64,000 bases of DNA. Origin: Sympetrum striolatum. Its lineage: Eukaryota > Arthropoda > Insecta > Odonata > Libellulidae. The stretch lies in the NCBI GenBank assembly GCA_947579665.1, contig OX388349.1, positions 20,492,459 to 20,556,458 on the forward strand, given 5' to 3'. Below are positions 60,431-64,000 of the stretch, one piece after another. Each line of letters begins with the position of its first letter. Within the stretch, counting starts at the first letter, position 1. The translations under genes were made by a program, and so were the position numbers. The notes beneath the pieces are model-generated. The model was not told where the DNA came from and searched no databases. It saw only the letters and a list, made by a program, of their open reading frames with translations.

Positions 60431-61554
60431 TTGCCATTATACGAAATCACACGTAAAGATAACCATAGTTAAAAAATAATTATAACTATGCTGACGTTTT
60501 TATGAGGCAAATATCTATCTGAAGGGATTATTGTTTATTTTTCAGGTGCAAAAATACTAGTTAAAATAGTTTTGAAAACTAAATTAATTTAATTAAAAAT
60601 TAAACTAAATTTACTTTGAAATTAACTTTCCTTTTATAAAATAAAATTAACTCCTATAAAATAAACTCCTTCATATTATGAAGGAGTTCCACAGAATTAC
60701 ACCACAAACCGTCTCATTTAACTTTCCTTTATCTTAGCTTCGGTTCCTTTCAATTGCTTTAGGTTTTTCTTTATTTCAAATGTACTCTTAATTTACAATA
60801 CAATTTTGTCCTTGATGTCTGCGTACTCTGTATGTACGTAGTATTTATAGTTCTAAATGTGGGAATATCCTACCAAGATCGGGAGGCCTGGGAACTCAGA
60901 TATAATTAAATGAATGAAACATTTAGTTGCATTGCGAGAGCTTCAGTCTCTGACAACCACACCACCAAACCACAAAATTCTGGTGCCAACAAAACTTCAA
61001 AGAATCCACCGAATGGTATCCTACATGCAGTCCAGATTTCGTGCTGACTGACATTCATCTGCTCCTAATAAAAAAAGATATACCATCACTATGAAACTGG
61101 TGAAACCTTTGAGAGAACTGTGAGAGGCTGGTTGTGGAAATAGAGTGTTGACTTCTTCAGTAACGACTTTAGAAAATTTGTTCATCATTGGCAGAGGTTT
61201 ACACAATTATCTGTTAACTATGCGGAAAAATAATATTGGTAATTAAAGAACGAACTCTAAGGATGATTTCTGCATTTGAATAATTACAAAATTCCCATTA
61301 TAGCCAAAGTTACGAAGTTGGAGGCATTTATTTTCATTCAACCATCGTGTATTGCACTATTCGGGTAAGAAAAATTATATAATTTTGGAAATAATTGAGA
61401 AAATAACTTATCAAAAGTTTCATAAATTTGTTTAATGCAACCGAATCGATTCCAACCAGTAATAGTTATTATCAGGGCACAAACAGTCCGGTCGTATACA
61501 AAAAATTGTGAAACTACATCTTAGTTATTTCTACCATTATTCCGATAACGCAGT
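60431..61554. other. AT-rich non-coding stretch
   Basis: Apart from the hairpin at 60664 nothing is definable. The 60890-61200 part is less AT-rich without motifs. Confidence 0.4.
60664..60688. repeat. Perfect 11-bp hairpin, 3-nt loop
   Basis: AACTCCTTCAT, ATT, ATGAAGGAGTT. No T-run follows and there is no neighbouring gene, so I do not call a terminator. It could form a small cruciform or RNA stem. Confidence 0.9.
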
Positions 61555-62235
61555 TTCCCCAAGTAACGGCTTCTTCAATCCGTTCTGTTAACTTTCTCAG
61601 CACCACCTTCGACTTAAATCACCCATTTCTTTTTGCAATCAGTAGATTTTCAAAGTTTTATCCCTCAGGTTCCTTATTCTTCTCGTCGGAAACCACGCTC
61701 ATTCATTCCCTCCGCTCCTAATGGCGACGGAGATGGGAAAATTATTCTGGCTCCTTGATATCTGAGGTGGGTAATTGCTGCTCGTAACTCAGCTGTAAGA
61801 CAACGGAAATCGCAGTTCCTCCTACGATGATCTCCCAAACCATCCCCTCCCCTCACCTCTGATCCTCACCCCCCTTGCCTCCCGCCCCTCCGTCCTCTCT
61901 TTCTAGTTATCGGCTGCCATTAGGAGAAAGGCGTGCATTTAGGAGATTACATCCTCTGACACCATTCTTAGTGAGGAACCACCTGCCCCCTCCCTGATTT
62001 CGCCTTTCCTCATCACCTCAAACATCTCCTTTTATCTTCTCCCATCCTCCTCTTTTGTGCCCCACCCTCTGTATTGCTTCTTTCTTCATCTCCAAGGATA
62101 TACCAAAAATCTTCTCTCTCTCCATAATGGCGTGATTCTTAGGGAAAATTGCACCTTGAGCGAAAACATAAGTACAATGGAAGATGAATATGGGAAACAT
62201 ATCGAAAACAATCGAAACTGATTCCAATGTTCTTT
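61555..62235. other. GC-rich pyrimidine-biased island
   Basis: A long pyrimidine-rich tract (61840-62090, CCCCTCCC, CCTCCTCTTTT) plus CTAATGGCGACGGAG at 61720 and CATAATGGCGTGATT at 62122. Minus-strand frames here are purine-derived low complexity. Confidence 0.35.
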
Positions 62236-62389
62236 CATCTCATCTAATTCATTCATCTATTCGTATAATTTATAGAAACACCATGGCTTTAACGAAGCCA
62301 AACTAAGGTGATATAAAATACTCCTTATTCTAAATACATTTCTATAGTACTCACAATGAAGGGCTGTTGGATCCTCAACCCTATAATAT

Positions 62390-62549
62390 TAGTTACCAAG
62401 AGCTTTTAGGAGGGAATGAGACCTACTAGGCAGGATGAGGAGTGAGATAATGTGTCTTTGCTTTCTGCGCCAAGTCAAAATACTATAAGTAAAGCATGTG
62501 ATCGTAAGGGAAGCACAATGACTCAACGAGTAACACTTTTCTTAGAATT
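62390..62549 (+). repeat. Dispersed repeat, copy 2 of 2
   Basis: Aligns with 25712-25865 in the same orientation, sharing ACCAAGAGCTT, GGGAATG, CTAGGCA, AGGAGTGAGATAA, TTTGCTTTC and ACACTTTTCTTAG in order. It has a small insertion (about 10 bp) before the last motif. Confidence 0.75.
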
Positions 62550-63495
62550 CTCTAACCAGAAGAGACCTTAATCAGAGTCATTGTTCAGCATCACTTATAC
62601 CGCAGTAGCGTTCATGGTATTATAGCCGTGAACAAGACTACAGCAAATCTAAATAAAAGATAGGATTTATTTTCTAGATACCTTCTCCTTACGAATTACC
62701 AAACATCCTGCACCAAGACAAATTCAAAATATTCATTCCATATAAAAACAAAACTGGAATACAATAGCATTATTCAGAAATTTATACTAAGGAATAAATT
62801 TTCACCTTAAATCGTTCCAGGTAATTCCCTAAATCCTAAGAAATTGATATTTTTCCAAATAAAACCAATTTCATTCAATTTACCACAATTAGTTGATAAC
62901 GTGAAAAATTTCTCATACAATAAATGGTATTTTATTCCAATTAGACTCATCACTTCAGTTTAGTAAAATTAAAAATACCACTGTGACATTTGTGAGTAAT
63001 ATTTGGAGTATGATTCCATTTGCTCTACGCTAAGGAATGGGAGAAATGTATTTTTAAGTCGATAAACATTTAATCTTTTTGATTCTCACGTGAAATTCCT
63101 TCGTCAATTATTGATATACTGAACTATACTGTGCTTTCATTATTTTGTTTTTAGTAATTCAAATTATACGTATCACCTTCACTTAAATGATCTTATCACC
63201 TCACACTTTTAGAAGAAAAGGTATCTCCTATTACATTGTTGTAGTAGGACAATAAAAGTATGAGTATCATATTCGGATTTATAGATCGTATTCCTTGCCT
63301 CTTAAAACAAATAGTTATAAGCACTTACATAGGAAAAGAGAAATAGAAAACGAATCATGAAAAGTCCTAAGCCTAACCTTTCAAACTGTAAATTTATAAA
63401 ACAACGGTTAAAACAGCAAGGCAGTATTTATGTAAAAAAAGTTTGAAAGCAAACGATTAAAACAGCGATACAATAGAATTAAGATACAGTGAATA
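62550..63495. other. AT-rich non-coding stretch
   Basis: Nothing definable. TTAAAACAGC...TTAAAACAGC, a small direct repeat, lies near 63407 and 63456. Confidence 0.45.
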
Positions 63496-64000
63496 GCTAA
63501 GGAGCAAGATGTTATGTGCGAGATGAAAGTCTCAGGTAGTTGGGATGAAAGGGTAAATTCTATAGGAAGGGAGTTGGGTGTAATTCAATCCTCTGTGGAA
63601 TTGATGAATGATTAAGTTTTGAGTTTATATAAAGCCTTATTGTGCGGCCCAAAGGTGTGCTTCGTGGGGAGAGGGTGGAATGACGGATGGAATTTAGAAG
63701 TGGGCGTTTTGAAGGGTCGGAATGAATCACTCAATAAAGGCTTTGTTCCGTCGGCCTTTCCATTGTTATTATTATTCCTCGCCAGAAGGTGAATTATGAA
63801 GATGAAAATTGGCGGATAAGTCGTTCGTTGATGAACTGCTCCATTGTGAGGCCTCTTCCGAATATATTTATCCAATTGGGTGGCTATTCTAGCAGAAATT
63901 CTTGGGTTTTATCTTCTGTTAGGGTTATTTCGCCTTCCGAATGGACTTTGACTCAATATGAAAGTTAAATCTTCATGCCTCTTAACAAACCGGATCTTTA
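63496..64000. other. GC-richer patch at window end
   Basis: Mildly GC-rich with a GGAGAGGGTGGAATGACGG segment, then AT-rich sequence. A (TTA)n run at 63764-63773 is short. The 87-codon minus frame has an N-rich run from that microsatellite and no domain. Confidence 0.28.

Noticed and set aside
60664..60688. Hairpin as a transcription terminator
   Set aside because: No T-run and no upstream gene.

Overview
The window looks like nuclear DNA from an arthropod, most likely an insect. It is AT-rich, holds no open frame with a recognisable conserved product, and carries DNA transposon remnants, 3' ends of non-LTR retrotransposons, tRNA-derived SINE-like units, minisatellites and decayed tandem duplications. 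I cannot name the species. The longest open frames (203 and 169 codons) read as low-complexity or hydrophobic AT/pyrimidine translations and are not credible genes. Nothing supports a bacterial, plasmid or viral origin.

Layout: long AT-rich stretches (A/T runs, no repeats I can define) alternate with about 25 GC-richer, CpG-containing islands of 0.3-1 kb. Many islands have a strongly purine-rich or pyrimidine-rich arm, and most contain ATGGC/GCCAT cores. They could be enhancers, Polycomb-type elements, non-coding exons or simply compositional islands. The richest lies at about 54230-55116. It holds E2F-like sites, a TATA box, an initiator-like site about 32 bp downstream, and a consensus 5' splice donor where the GC content drops. 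It is the best candidate for a real transcription start.

Mobile DNA: (1) a 640-bp pogo/Tigger-like non-autonomous element at 20981-21620 with a TA target duplication; (2) a 77-bp Tc1-like palindromic mini-element at 46168-46244; (3) three copies of one unclassified repeat family (24338-25000, 32303-33220, 50668-51192 reversed), with short inverted ends, a (TG/TC)n block and about 180-bp internal units whose number differs (2 versus 3); the third copy sits in one unit of a duplicated sequence, so the other unit serves as the empty site; (4) three copies of a non-LTR 3' end (10380-10695, 12566-12638, 27050-27375), two ending in (TTA)n; (5) SINE-like units at 46249-46515 (minus) and 48893-48980 (plus); (6) two loci with a TTGAAGA...GAAAC pattern resembling a decayed hammerhead core (26744-26771 and 38483-38512), the second between 39-bp inverted arms; (7) an unusual set of 15-16-bp iterations in both orientations at 40121-40972.

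Only weak coding signals exist: a stop- and frameshift-bearing protein-like stretch at 16884-17124 and a 101-codon frame at 39658 with a good start context. The window is best read as an intergenic desert or the interior of a very large intron.
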